Origin: CAMTUW01 sp947085035
GTDB lineage: Bacteria > Actinomycetota > Coriobacteriia > Anaerosomatales > PHET01
Direction: 5' to 3'
NCBI GenBank assembly: GCA_947085035.1
Contig: CAMTUW010000017.1
Span: forward strand, 1 to 64,000
DNA: 64,000 nt
Shown here: positions 50,567-58,109 of the stretch, piece after piece
Position numbering within the stretch: position 1 is the first letter of the stretch
How the letters are laid out: the number at the start of each line of letters is the position of its first letter
The notes under the pieces: generated by a model
The model's database searches: none
What the model saw: the letters and a program-made list of their open reading frames with translations, nothing else
What the model was told of the DNA's origin: nothing
Program-made: the position numbers and the translations under genes

Positions 50567-52384
50567 GTGTCCAAGAAGATTCTCATCGTGCATGACGATG
50601 CGACGTTCGTCGACGAGATGACCGCCGCTCTCACTGCCACGGGTGAAGAGTTCCGGGTGGCAAGCGCTCTTTCTGCGCCACGAGCCTTGGGAATGATCGG
50701 TCAGGTGCCGCCCGATCTCGTCGTCGTTGATGCTGAACTCGTCGGTGTTGACGGATACAGCTTCACCGAGCAGCTCAAGTCCGATCCAGTCACCGCGAAG
50801 GTACCGGTGGTGATCGTGACACTGTCTCCGAGCGAGGCGTCGGCCTTGCGTGCGCGCCAGGTCGGGGCGTCAGCGCACTTGTCCGCCACAGGTCCGATGG
50901 AGTCGATCGTAGGCAAGATCGTCGTGTTGACTCGCTCCGTCGTGTCGGCGCCACCGGCGTTCAGCGCTGCGTCACCGCAGGTCACCCCCGCGAGCGGTGC
51001 GGCTCCAGCCGCGCCCCGTCCGATGACGATGCCGTCCGCGATTGCGGACCCGGGTCCGGGAGAACCGCTGCCGACGGTAGGGGTTCATTCACCGATGGGG
51101 GCGACCGCTGAGCCCTTGGAGCCTGCGCCTGTGCCGACTCCTGTTGCGACACCCGTGCCGACACTCGACCCCGAGTCGGCCCCCGAGCCCGCGCCGACCT
51201 CGTCCATCCCCGCGACCCCATCCTCTGCGCCGTCTCAAGCGACATATGGAATCCCGCAGCCGGTCAGCGCGGGTGCGCCCTCGCCGGTCGGAGCCGGATC
51301 CGTGGGCGCGAGTGACTCCCCGCACATCGATGACCTGCTTCGTCTGATGCTGCAAAGAGGCGGATCAGACCTTCACATCACTGTGGGTAGCCCTCCGGGT
51401 ATTCGCCAGCGCGGTGAGCTGGTCACAGTCGAGAACATGAAGCCGCTCACGCCCAGGGATACGCAGGAGATGCTTCTGAGCCTCCTCTCCGAGGAGCAGC
51501 GCAGACGCTTCGAGACCGAACTGGAGCTCGATTTCGCCTATTCGATTCCAGGGGTCTCACGCTTCCGGGCGAACGTGTTTCAGCAGCGCAACTCGATGGG
51601 CGCGGTCTTTCGGGTGATTCCTATCAAGATACCGACGCTGGAAGAGCTCGCGATGCCGAAGGTCTGTAAGTTCCTCGCCGAGCGGCCCCGGGGCCTGGTT
51701 CTCATCACCGGGCCGACAGGTTCAGGAAAGTCGACCACGCTTGCCGCCATGATCGATCACATCAACACCACACGTTCGTTGCATATCGTCACGCTCGAAG
51801 ACCCGATCGAATTCATGCACCGCAACAAGAAGTCCTTCGTCAACCAGCGCGAGATCGGCGAGGATACACACTCGTTCTCGGCAGCGCTCAAGCGCGTTCT
51901 TCGCCAGGATCCCGATGTCATCCTGGTCGGAGAGATGCGTGATCTCGAGACGATCTCGGCCGCCATCACTGCAGCCGAGACCGGCCACCTCGTGTTGGCG
52001 ACCTTGCATACGACCGGCGGCCCCGAGACAGTGGACCGCATCATCGACGTCTTTCCGCCTCACCAGCAACAGCAGGTGCGCATGCAGCTGTCAAACACGC
52101 TGGAAGGCGTCCTGTCGCAGGTTCTGCTGCGCTCCACGGATGGCCGAGGGCGCATTCTCGCGATGGAGATCATGCTCGGGATCCCCGCCATCGCGAACCT
52201 CATCCGCGAAGGCAAGACGCACCAGATGGCCACGATCATCCAGGGAGGCTCTGACAAGGGGATGCAGACCCTGGACCAACACCTCAGAGGACTGCTCACT
52301 CAGGGGAAGATCACGTTCGAGGAGGCCATCAGCAAGGCGAAGAGCCCCAGGGAGCTCGCTGATCTCGTCGGACGCAAGATATGA
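50567..52384 (+). CDS. pilT: Receiver-like domain fused to PilT ATPase
   Basis: PilT retracts type IV pili. The first 125 residues form a CheY-like receiver (KKILIVHDDATFVDE, VVVDAELVGVDGYSF) that keeps the acidic pocket and phospho-Asp but has SATG where the conserved Lys should be, so phosphorylation may be lost or altered. A Pro/Ala/Ser-rich linker runs to about 255. The PilT part (258-605) has GSDLHITVGSPP, Walker A GPTGSGKST (about 381), the Asp box, Walker B ILVGEMRDLET, and the GLLTQGKITFEEA retraction-type tail. GTG 50567 has AAGGGGG upstream. No other pilus genes are nearby. Confidence 0.92.
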   Translation: MSKKILIVHDDATFVDEMTAALTATGEEFRVASALSAPRALGMIGQVPPDLVVVDAELVGVDGYSFTEQLKSDPVTAKVPVVIVTLSPSEASALRARQVGASAHLSATGPMESIVGKIVVLTRSVVSAPPAFSAASPQVTPASGAAPAAPRPMTMPSAIADPGPGEPLPTVGVHSPMGATAEPLEPAPVPTPVATPVPTLDPESAPEPAPTSSIPATPSSAPSQATYGIPQPVSAGAPSPVGAGSVGASDSPHIDDLLRLMLQRGGSDLHITVGSPPGIRQRGELVTVENMKPLTPRDTQEMLLSLLSEEQRRRFETELELDFAYSIPGVSRFRANVFQQRNSMGAVFRVIPIKIPTLEELAMPKVCKFLAERPRGLVLITGPTGSGKSTTLAAMIDHINTTRSLHIVTLEDPIEFMHRNKKSFVNQREIGEDTHSFSAALKRVLRQDPDVILVGEMRDLETISAAITAAETGHLVLATLHTTGGPETVDRIIDVFPPHQQQQVRMQLSNTLEGVLSQVLLRSTDGRGRILAMEIMLGIPAIANLIREGKTHQMATIIQGGSDKGMQTLDQHLRGLLTQGKITFEEAISKAKSPRELADLVGRKI

Positions 52385-52454
52385 CTCGTCGCGCGTCGCG
52401 CACGGGGCACACAGGCTCACCAGGTCTTCTTCACGGTCGTGGAAAGGTTCGCTT

Positions 52455-52901
52455 ATGGATATCGCGCGTATAAAGTGGACCGGCAATCGCCAGTTCCTCG
52501 GCGTCGACGAGGTCGGTCACGCTGTGGTCATGGACGCGAAAGCCGAGTACAAGGGTGAGGGAAGCGGCATTCGCCCGGTGGAACTCGTCTTGCACGGCTT
52601 GGCAGGATGCACGGGCATGGATGTCATCTCGATCCTTGAGAAGAAGCGGCAGAAGGTGACGCACTTCGAGATCGTGGTCTCCGGTGTTCAGCGTGAAGAC
52701 GAGTTCCCGAAGATCTACACCGAGATCGGCGTCGAGTACGTCGTGACCGGTCACGGGATCGACCCGAACGCTGTGAAGCGCGCCATCGAGCTTTCCGAGA
52801 AGAAGTACTGCTCGGTGAAGGGCATGCTTGGCTCCCAAGTGTCGGTCACCACTTCCTATCGCGTTCTCGAGGCGGGGGCTGTCGCCGCCGTCGCGGAGTA
52901 G
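52455..52901 (+). CDS. OsmC-family redox protein
   Basis: OsmC/Ohr-fold proteins reduce organic hydroperoxides or handle other thiol chemistry. The 148-residue protein has the first active Cys in HGLAGCTGMDVISIL (about residue 55) and the second in KKYCSVKGML (about residue 120), and the EGSGIRPVELVLHG core. It is of the YhfA-like type. GGAAAGGTTCGCTT precedes ATG 52455. The gene begins a run of close or overlapping genes through the BshC-like protein. Confidence 0.9.
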   Translation: MDIARIKWTGNRQFLGVDEVGHAVVMDAKAEYKGEGSGIRPVELVLHGLAGCTGMDVISILEKKRQKVTHFEIVVSGVQREDEFPKIYTEIGVEYVVTGHGIDPNAVKRAIELSEKKYCSVKGMLGSQVSVTTSYRVLEAGAVAAVAE

Positions 52902-52907
52902 GCATCA

Positions 52908-53606
52908 GTGTCCGACGCCGTTGTCATGCCCGTGTTCAACGAGGCGGAGACAGTCTCTGAGGTGCTTGACCGGGTCGCTGAGCACTTCAGCGGCGATGTC
53001 ATCGTCGTCGACGATGGTTCGACCGACGACACGCCCGTCTTGCTCGCGAAACGGGGAGATGTCGCCATCGTCCGACTTGAACGCAACTGCGGCTATGGTT
53101 GCGCGCTCAGGATCGGTTTCAGCATCGCGCGCGACATAGGTATCGATCGGATCGTCACAATGGATTGCGACGGACAGCACGAGCCGGCGCACATACCGGA
53201 TTTTCTCGCCGCGCTTTCCGGGGCAGACATCGTCTCTGGGAGTCGATACCTGCCTGAGAGCGGAGAGGTGGGACAGGCACCGATGGACCGACGCGAGATC
53301 AACGCTCGCGTCACGACTCAAGTGAACAGGGTCACCGGCTGGTCGCTCACCGATGCTTTCTGCGGATTCAAGGCGTATCGCACCGAGGCTCTCTCGCGCC
53401 TGACCCTCACTGAGCCCGGTTATGCGATGCCGCTCGAACTCTGGGTACGTGCGTGGCAGGAGGGACTCACGGTGACCGAGCTTCCCGTGGAGCGAATCTA
53501 CTGTGACCGCGACCGCACGTTCGGGGAGGATCTTGACGACCCCGAGCGGCGATTCGCCTACTACATGAGCGTCTGGAACGCCGCCTTGCGAAGGGACGAA
53601 CAGTGA
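52908..53606 (+). CDS. Family 2 glycosyltransferase (DPM synthase-like)
   Basis: The 232-residue GT-A enzyme has VVMPVFNEAETVSEVL, VIVVDDGSTDDTP, the metal DxD region VTMDCDGQHEPAHIPDF and DIVSGSRYLP, a standard GT2 set. No C-terminal TM is present. The acceptor is unknown. It starts six bases after the osmC stop and overlaps the PIG-L deacetylase by four bases, so it may act on the same pathway intermediate. Confidence 0.88.
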   Translation: MSDAVVMPVFNEAETVSEVLDRVAEHFSGDVIVVDDGSTDDTPVLLAKRGDVAIVRLERNCGYGCALRIGFSIARDIGIDRIVTMDCDGQHEPAHIPDFLAALSGADIVSGSRYLPESGEVGQAPMDRREINARVTTQVNRVTGWSLTDAFCGFKAYRTEALSRLTLTEPGYAMPLELWVRAWQEGLTVTELPVERIYCDRDRTFGEDLDDPERRFAYYMSVWNAALRRDEQ

Positions 53607-54292
53607 GCGGACACTATGATGCGGTGTGCGTCGGAGCTCATCCGGACGATGTCGAGATCGGGATGGGCGCCACGATCGCCAAGCTCACCTCCGCGGGGGC
53701 CCGAGTCGCGATCGTCGATCTCACGGATGGCGAGCCGACCCCGTTCGGCACACGTGAGATCCGCGCTGCGGAGGCTGCCCGGGCGGCTGAGCTGCTCGGC
53801 GCATGCCGACGTACCCTCTCGCAGCCGAATCGGTATCTGTTCGACTGCGTCGAGGCGCGCACTGAGCTCGCAGGGGTGCTTCGTGAATTCAGACCCCGGT
53901 TGTTGTTCGTACCGTATCCGGTCGACAGCCATCCCGATCATGTCGCCGCCGCTCAGATCGCCAGTGCCGCACGGTTCTACGGGAAGTTCTCGAAGACGGA
54001 CATGCCGGGAGAACCGCACTACGTTCCCAGGGTCTTTCGTTACATGGCGGTGCATCAGCGCATCATCGCGCAGCCCTCGTTCGTGATCGAGGTCAGCGAC
54101 CACCTGCCGGTCAAGCTCGCGGCTCTGAGGGCCTATGAGTCGCAATTCGGCGCGAACCCGACGAATGCCAATGTCATTCCGATGGTCGAGTCCGCCGCCT
54201 CGATGTGGGGCGCTCTTGCCGACGTAGCGGTGGCCGAGCCGTTCTTCGCGCTTGAGACGGTGGCGCTGTCCGCGTTCGACGCTGTTCTTTAA
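53603..54292 (+). CDS. PIG-L/BshB1-type N-acetylglucosaminyl deacetylase
   Basis: PIG-L deacetylases remove an N-acetyl group from GlcNAc conjugates in mycothiol, bacillithiol and GPI synthesis. The 229-residue protein has the zinc motif CVGAHPDDVEIGMGA, TDGEPTPFGT and the second zinc His in VPYPVDSHPDHVAAAQIA. The N-terminal AHPDDVEIG and SHPDH pattern is closest to BshB1. GTG 53603 overlaps the GT2 gene; a BshC-like gene follows after 13 bases, suggesting bacillithiol-type thiol synthesis. Confidence 0.88.
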   Translation: MSGHYDAVCVGAHPDDVEIGMGATIAKLTSAGARVAIVDLTDGEPTPFGTREIRAAEAARAAELLGACRRTLSQPNRYLFDCVEARTELAGVLREFRPRLLFVPYPVDSHPDHVAAAQIASAARFYGKFSKTDMPGEPHYVPRVFRYMAVHQRIIAQPSFVIEVSDHLPVKLAALRAYESQFGANPTNANVIPMVESAASMWGALADVAVAEPFFALETVALSAFDAVL

Positions 54293-54305
54293 GGGGGCGG
54301 CACGA

Positions 54306-55880
54306 GTGCGGGCGCGTCCGGTTCTGCCATCCGGCAACGGAGAACTGCTCGTAGAACCGGCGTTCGCGCAGTGGGCTGACCTCGCGCGGGAGAATCACGA
54401 CGCCGCGTCCGCTTGGGAGTTTCCCGTCGGAGGCGTTGATGCGCGCAGCGTGTGGCACCTCGCGCGCGAAGAGGCGCTGGATGCCGCTTCGGAGTTCTCG
54501 GCCCGTCTCGGAGTCGCCGTGAGACCGGCAGGCCCTGCGGATGGTCTCGTGATAGCCACGGGACACCAGCCCGAGTTGTACCATCCCGGTGTGTGGGTGA
54601 AGGACTTCTTGTTGCAGCGGCTCGCCGATGAGACCGGGGCCACGCCCGTCGATCTCGTGGTCGACAGCGACGGCTTCGAAAGCGTCTCTCTCGTTTCTCC
54701 GTGCTTGACTCCGCAACCCGCGCGCTGTCGTCAGTATCTCGTCTCAGGAGGTGCGGGCGCATGCTATGCGCTCACTCCGGTTCCGGATTCTGTCCACGTC
54801 TCGCAGTTCTGCAGTGCGGCCCTGCAAGCGCTCGACAGCTTGAGCTCACCGGCTCCGGCGCGGCACTTCCGCACATTCTGCTCTCACCTGGAGGGGGCTC
54901 TCGCAGACGCGACGAGCGTGGCCGAGCTTCTCACGTTCGCACGACGTCGTTTCGAGGCCAGCGCCAAGACCGACTACCTCGAGCTGCCTGTGACCCACTT
55001 GGCCCGGAGCGAGGCGTATGGTCGCTTCCTGGTCCATCTCGCATTGAACGCGAAGAGATTCGCCACAGACCACAACGCCGAACTCGCCGACTATCGCACG
55101 TTCAATCGGACCCGGTCGGTGGCGCAACCGTTCCCGGACCTGCGTATGGAAGGCGACCTCATCGAGATCCCGTTCTGGAGGCTCGCCGCCGGACGTCGCA
55201 GCGCTGTTTTCGTACGTGCGGATTCATCCGGAGTAGCGACGCTTGCCACCCGCGACGCGGCGTTCCTTCGTCTTGGACAGACCCCCGACGACGCGCTCAC
55301 CGCTCTTGGGGCTTCCGGAGAGCTGCTCGTTCCGAAGGCGCTGGCGCTTACCGCGTTCGTGCGGTTGTTCGTGGCCGACCTGTTCATTCACGGTGTCGGC
55401 GCTGGGCGCTACGAGACCATCACCGACGGCGTGATCAGGCGGTTCTTCGGTATCGAGCCGCCGAAGTTCGTTGTCGCGTCCCTGACGGTCCACCTCCCGC
55501 TGGGTGCTCATACTGTTGACGAGGGTGAGATCAGCGCCGCGAGAGAACGCCTGAACCGACTTGACCACAATCCTGACACGGCGCTGGGTGAGGCGCAGTT
55601 CGATTCGGTCGAGGAACACGATTCCGCGCTCGCGCTTTCCGAGGAGAAGAAACGTCTGATCGAAGCGATCTCACATCCCGACGCTGACAAGAAGGCCCTG
55701 AGCTCGCGCATTCGCATCGTCAACACCGAACTCGCTCGACTGATCACGCCTTTGCGTCAGGTCATGGAAGACGACCTCGAACGGTTGGAGTCAACACGCG
55801 CCCTCGGCGAGATTCTGACGGATCGCACGTACCCCTTCTGCTTCTGGAATCCCGCTGACATCGCGGACAGGATATGGTGA
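54306..55880 (+). CDS. BshC-like cysteine-adding enzyme (putative)
   Basis: BshC adds cysteine to glucosaminyl-malate in bacillithiol synthesis. The 524-residue protein has ATGHQPELYHPGVWVKDFLL, similar to the GQQxGLxxGPLYTxxKA motif of BshC, an inner DLFIHGVGAGRYETITDGVIRRFFG block, and a long helical C-terminal region before TYPFCFWNPADIADR. Length matches BshC. Similarity to characterised BshC proteins is limited by eye, so the reaction is inference from motifs and from the adjacent BshB-like deacetylase. GTG 54306 has AAGGGGG upstream. A bshA-type GT4 gene is not in this cluster. Confidence 0.62.
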   Translation: MRARPVLPSGNGELLVEPAFAQWADLARENHDAASAWEFPVGGVDARSVWHLAREEALDAASEFSARLGVAVRPAGPADGLVIATGHQPELYHPGVWVKDFLLQRLADETGATPVDLVVDSDGFESVSLVSPCLTPQPARCRQYLVSGGAGACYALTPVPDSVHVSQFCSAALQALDSLSSPAPARHFRTFCSHLEGALADATSVAELLTFARRRFEASAKTDYLELPVTHLARSEAYGRFLVHLALNAKRFATDHNAELADYRTFNRTRSVAQPFPDLRMEGDLIEIPFWRLAAGRRSAVFVRADSSGVATLATRDAAFLRLGQTPDDALTALGASGELLVPKALALTAFVRLFVADLFIHGVGAGRYETITDGVIRRFFGIEPPKFVVASLTVHLPLGAHTVDEGEISAARERLNRLDHNPDTALGEAQFDSVEEHDSALALSEEKKRLIEAISHPDADKKALSSRIRIVNTELARLITPLRQVMEDDLERLESTRALGEILTDRTYPFCFWNPADIADRIW

Positions 55881-55891
55881 CGCGGGGCTGA

Positions 55892-55921
55892 TTGTTGCTG
55901 GCGCGTACAAGAGGGTATGAT
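55892..55921 (+). promoter_or_regulatory. Promoter of the ferredoxin gene
   Basis: TTGTTG (55892-55897) and TATGAT (55916-55921) are 18 bases apart, 47 bases before the ferredoxin ATG. Confidence 0.5.
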
Positions 55922-55967
55922 TCCCAGACCAGTATGTGACCGATCGCTCCGCTGAAAGGATCTGACC

Positions 55968-56144
55968 ATGTCGATTCCTGTTGTTGACGCCGATCTGTGT
56001 ACCGCATGTGGCATCTGCGTTGACGAGTGCCCTACCAGCAGCTACGACCTCGGCGAGGTTGCTGAGCTGAACCGTCCGGATGATTGCACCGAGTGCGGCG
56101 CGTGCGTGGATGCCTGTCCCAGCGCCGCGATCACGATGAACTGA
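55968..56144 (+). CDS. 2[4Fe-4S] ferredoxin
   Basis: A 58-residue clostridial-type ferredoxin: CTACGICVDECP (residues about 11-22) and CTECGACVDACP (about 40-51), each giving CxxCxxCxxxCP. It carries low-potential electrons between soluble enzymes. The ATG follows GAAAGGATCTGACC. It forms a single-gene unit between its own promoter and a hairpin at 56170. Its presence supports an anaerobic style of metabolism. Confidence 0.95.
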   Translation: MSIPVVDADLCTACGICVDECPTSSYDLGEVAELNRPDDCTECGACVDACPSAAITMN

Positions 56145-56169
56145 GCTCGTTTCGACGAGTTCGCATCAC

Positions 56170-56198
56170 GAGGGGTCGGATCTCGTATCCGGCCCCTC
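56170..56198. terminator. Hairpin between convergent ferredoxin and plsY genes
   Basis: GAGGGGTCGGAT and ATCCGGCCCCTC pair over 12 positions (one G-T) with a five-base loop. Neither flank is strongly T-rich, so it may act in both directions but weakly. Confidence 0.6.
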
Positions 56199-56221
56199 TC
56201 GCGTGTCCGGGGGCGGTCGCC

Positions 56222-56953
56222 TCAGCCGCGCGGCCCCATACGGTCGTTGATGTAGAGCTTGGGCTCTTGCCCACGGAGCAGGCCGAGGAATCGCTTGTGG
56301 TGCGCGAGATACACGATCGCGCTCATCAGTAGCGCGAAGGGCCAGTCAGGCGAGCGCAGGGCCAGTGCCGCAAGCGGAAGGGACCACGCAGCCGCGACCT
56401 GTCCGGCCATCATGTAGCGGGTCACGGCGATCACCGTGAGTCCCACCACGAGCACCACGAGGAAGAGGCGCCAGTCGTAGGCGAGAAGCGCGCCGCCGCC
56501 GGTCGCGAGCCCTTTCCCGGTGCGCACGAAGCGCTTCTTGATGAGTGCCATCCACACCGAGTAGTTGTGTCCAGTCACTGCTCCGAGTATCACAAGTGGC
56601 TGCAGGAGGGCCCTGGAGGGCACCCACACCCCTTCGTACTGATTCAAGGCCCAGAAGATGTTTCCGCTGTGGGACTCCGTCATGAGCACCACGGCCAGGG
56701 TCGGCACCAGCCCTTTGAGAGCATCGGCGAGCATCGCCAGGACGAACCACCCCCACGAGCCGGTCGCACGCCTCACGTTCATCGCTCCGATGTTTCCCGT
56801 GCCGTGGGTCGTGATGTCCTCGCCCGTCACGAGTTTCACGATGATGTAGGCGAAAGGAATCGAGCCGATGACGTACGCGAGCACGAATCCAGCGAGAAGC
56901 GCTGGCCACGTGAGCGACGCGGAGGAGAACGCCATCGCGTAGAAATCGCTCAC
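56222..56953 (-). CDS. plsY: Acyl-phosphate:glycerol-3-phosphate acyltransferase PlsY
   Basis: PlsY performs the first acylation of phospholipid synthesis. The 243-residue membrane protein has GSIPFAYIIVKLVTGEDITTHGTGNIGAMNVRRATG and GHNYSVWMALIKKRFVRTGKGLATGGG, the three conserved PlsY loops with family Ser, Arg and Gly residues; the spacing is longer than in E. coli PlsY, with an extra segment after the second TM. The GTG at 56953 overlaps the stop of the lipid kinase gene (GTGA) and has GAGGAGG nine bases upstream. Cotranscribed with that kinase, it points to phospholipid turnover. Confidence 0.85.
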   Translation of the reverse strand: MSDFYAMAFSSASLTWPALLAGFVLAYVIGSIPFAYIIVKLVTGEDITTHGTGNIGAMNVRRATGSWGWFVLAMLADALKGLVPTLAVVLMTESHSGNIFWALNQYEGVWVPSRALLQPLVILGAVTGHNYSVWMALIKKRFVRTGKGLATGGGALLAYDWRLFLVVLVVGLTVIAVTRYMMAGQVAAAWSLPLAALALRSPDWPFALLMSAIVYLAHHKRFLGLLRGQEPKLYINDRMGPRG

Positions 56954-57858
56954 CAGCTCGTCCTCCTCGGCACGACGCATTCGATCGCACCGGGGTCGAG
57001 AGATAGCTCATAGCGGCTCGCGAGCAGGACTTCGCCGTCGATCTGGGCGGGTAGCGGATACTCGCATTCGATGACCAGGGAGTGGTGTCGACTCATATGG
57101 ACCGGCTTCATCCGCGTGTGTTTGCCAACGATGATGAAAGGAAGCCGTGCGAGTGCCTGGGGAAGTGACAGCGGGTCGATCATGCAGACGTCGAAGAGCC
57201 CATCATCGGGGATGGCATCAGGGGTGATGTGAAACCCGCCCCCGTAGGTCGGGCCGTTCGTGACGGCGACGATCAAGGTGTCGTGGCGTTCAGGCGGTTG
57301 ATCGTCGAAAGCTATCGAGAGATCGAAACTCCCCAGTTCATTGAAAAGTACGTGAAGCAGGGCCGTCAGGTAGAGCCACAACCCGTCACGCTTCTTGGTG
57401 ACCTTGTACTCGACCGCTTTCGCCGTGACCTTCGCGTCCAGGCCAGCGGCGAAGGAGTTATTGAAGTACACCCCGTTGCACACCCCGACGTCGAATCGCC
57501 GCCTTTGTCCGGTGGCGATGGTCAGTACGGCCTCTGACAGATCCACAGGGACGCCGAGGGTCCTGCGAGTGTCGTTGCCTGAACCGGTGGGCAAGACCCC
57601 GAGAGCCGGACGATTCGAAGCGGGAATCGACATGAGTCCGTTCAGTACCTCATGGACCGTGCCGTCGCCACCCACCGCAACGACGAGGTCATAGGAATCG
57701 GCGTTCGCTGCGAGGCGCGTGGCGTGCCCCGTGGATTCCGTCAGAACCGTTTCGTGGGGAAGGTCGGCGAGAAGTTTCTCGATGACGGGAACCAGAGCGG
57801 CCGTGTCGCCGTGCTTTGCAGCGGGATTGATGATGAGCAACACCTTGTTTTCATCCAC
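56950..57858 (-). CDS. Diacylglycerol/lipid kinase (YegS/DagK family)
   Basis: The 302-residue protein has VLLIINPAAKHGDTA, the glycine loop VVAVGGDGTVHEVLNGL, VLPTGSGNDTRRTLG and the C-terminal HITPDAIPDDGLFDVCMID and AQIDGE motifs, the full DagK pattern. It likely phosphorylates diacylglycerol to phosphatidate for recycling. AAGGAGAGG lies upstream of GTG 57858; the longer frame running through the tRNA-Arg gene is rejected. plsY follows, overlapping by four bases. Confidence 0.92.
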   Translation of the reverse strand: MDENKVLLIINPAAKHGDTAALVPVIEKLLADLPHETVLTESTGHATRLAANADSYDLVVAVGGDGTVHEVLNGLMSIPASNRPALGVLPTGSGNDTRRTLGVPVDLSEAVLTIATGQRRRFDVGVCNGVYFNNSFAAGLDAKVTAKAVEYKVTKKRDGLWLYLTALLHVLFNELGSFDLSIAFDDQPPERHDTLIVAVTNGPTYGGGFHITPDAIPDDGLFDVCMIDPLSLPQALARLPFIIVGKHTRMKPVHMSRHHSLVIECEYPLPAQIDGEVLLASRYELSLDPGAIECVVPRRTSW

Positions 57859-57913
57859 ACGGACACCTCTCCTTAGCCGAGAAACGTAGGATAACCCACG
57901 AGTCCTCGACGTG

Positions 57914-57942
57914 TTGGTGGGCTTGGGCCGGTGTGGTAGAGT
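57914..57942 (+). promoter_or_regulatory. Promoter of tRNA-Arg
   Basis: TTGGTG (57914-57919) and TAGAGT (57937-57942) are 17 bases apart; the tRNA begins 21 bases after the -10. Confidence 0.5.
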
Positions 57943-57962
57943 GCGTGTCCGCGTGAGCACAT

Positions 57963-58038
57963 GCCCTCTTAGCTCAGTGGATAGAGCGTCTGCCTCCGGA
58001 GCAGAAGGCCGCAGGTTCGAATCCTGCAGGGGGCACCA
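57963..58038 (+). tRNA. tRNA-Arg (anticodon CCG)
   Basis: Acceptor arms GCCCTCT and AGGGGGC, D arm AGCTCAGTGGATAGAGC, anticodon stem TCTGC/GCAGA with loop CTCCGGA (anticodon CCG), T arm GCAGGTTCGAATCCTGC, discriminator A and encoded CCA. Confidence 0.97.
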
Positions 58039-58050
58039 CACACAAAAGAA

Positions 58051-58080
58051 CGAGGCCGGTCTCCTCAGGAGCCGGCCTCG
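58051..58080 (-). terminator. Terminator of the EF-G-like gene (facing tRNA-Arg)
   Basis: CGAGGCCGG, a bulged T, CTCC, loop TCA, GGAG, CCGGCCTCG form a 13-bp stem. On the minus strand the stem is followed by TTCTTTTGTGTG, a good U tract. Confidence 0.8.
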
Positions 58081-58109
58081 TGCATGTCGTTCATGAAGGG
58101 CCACTCGGT

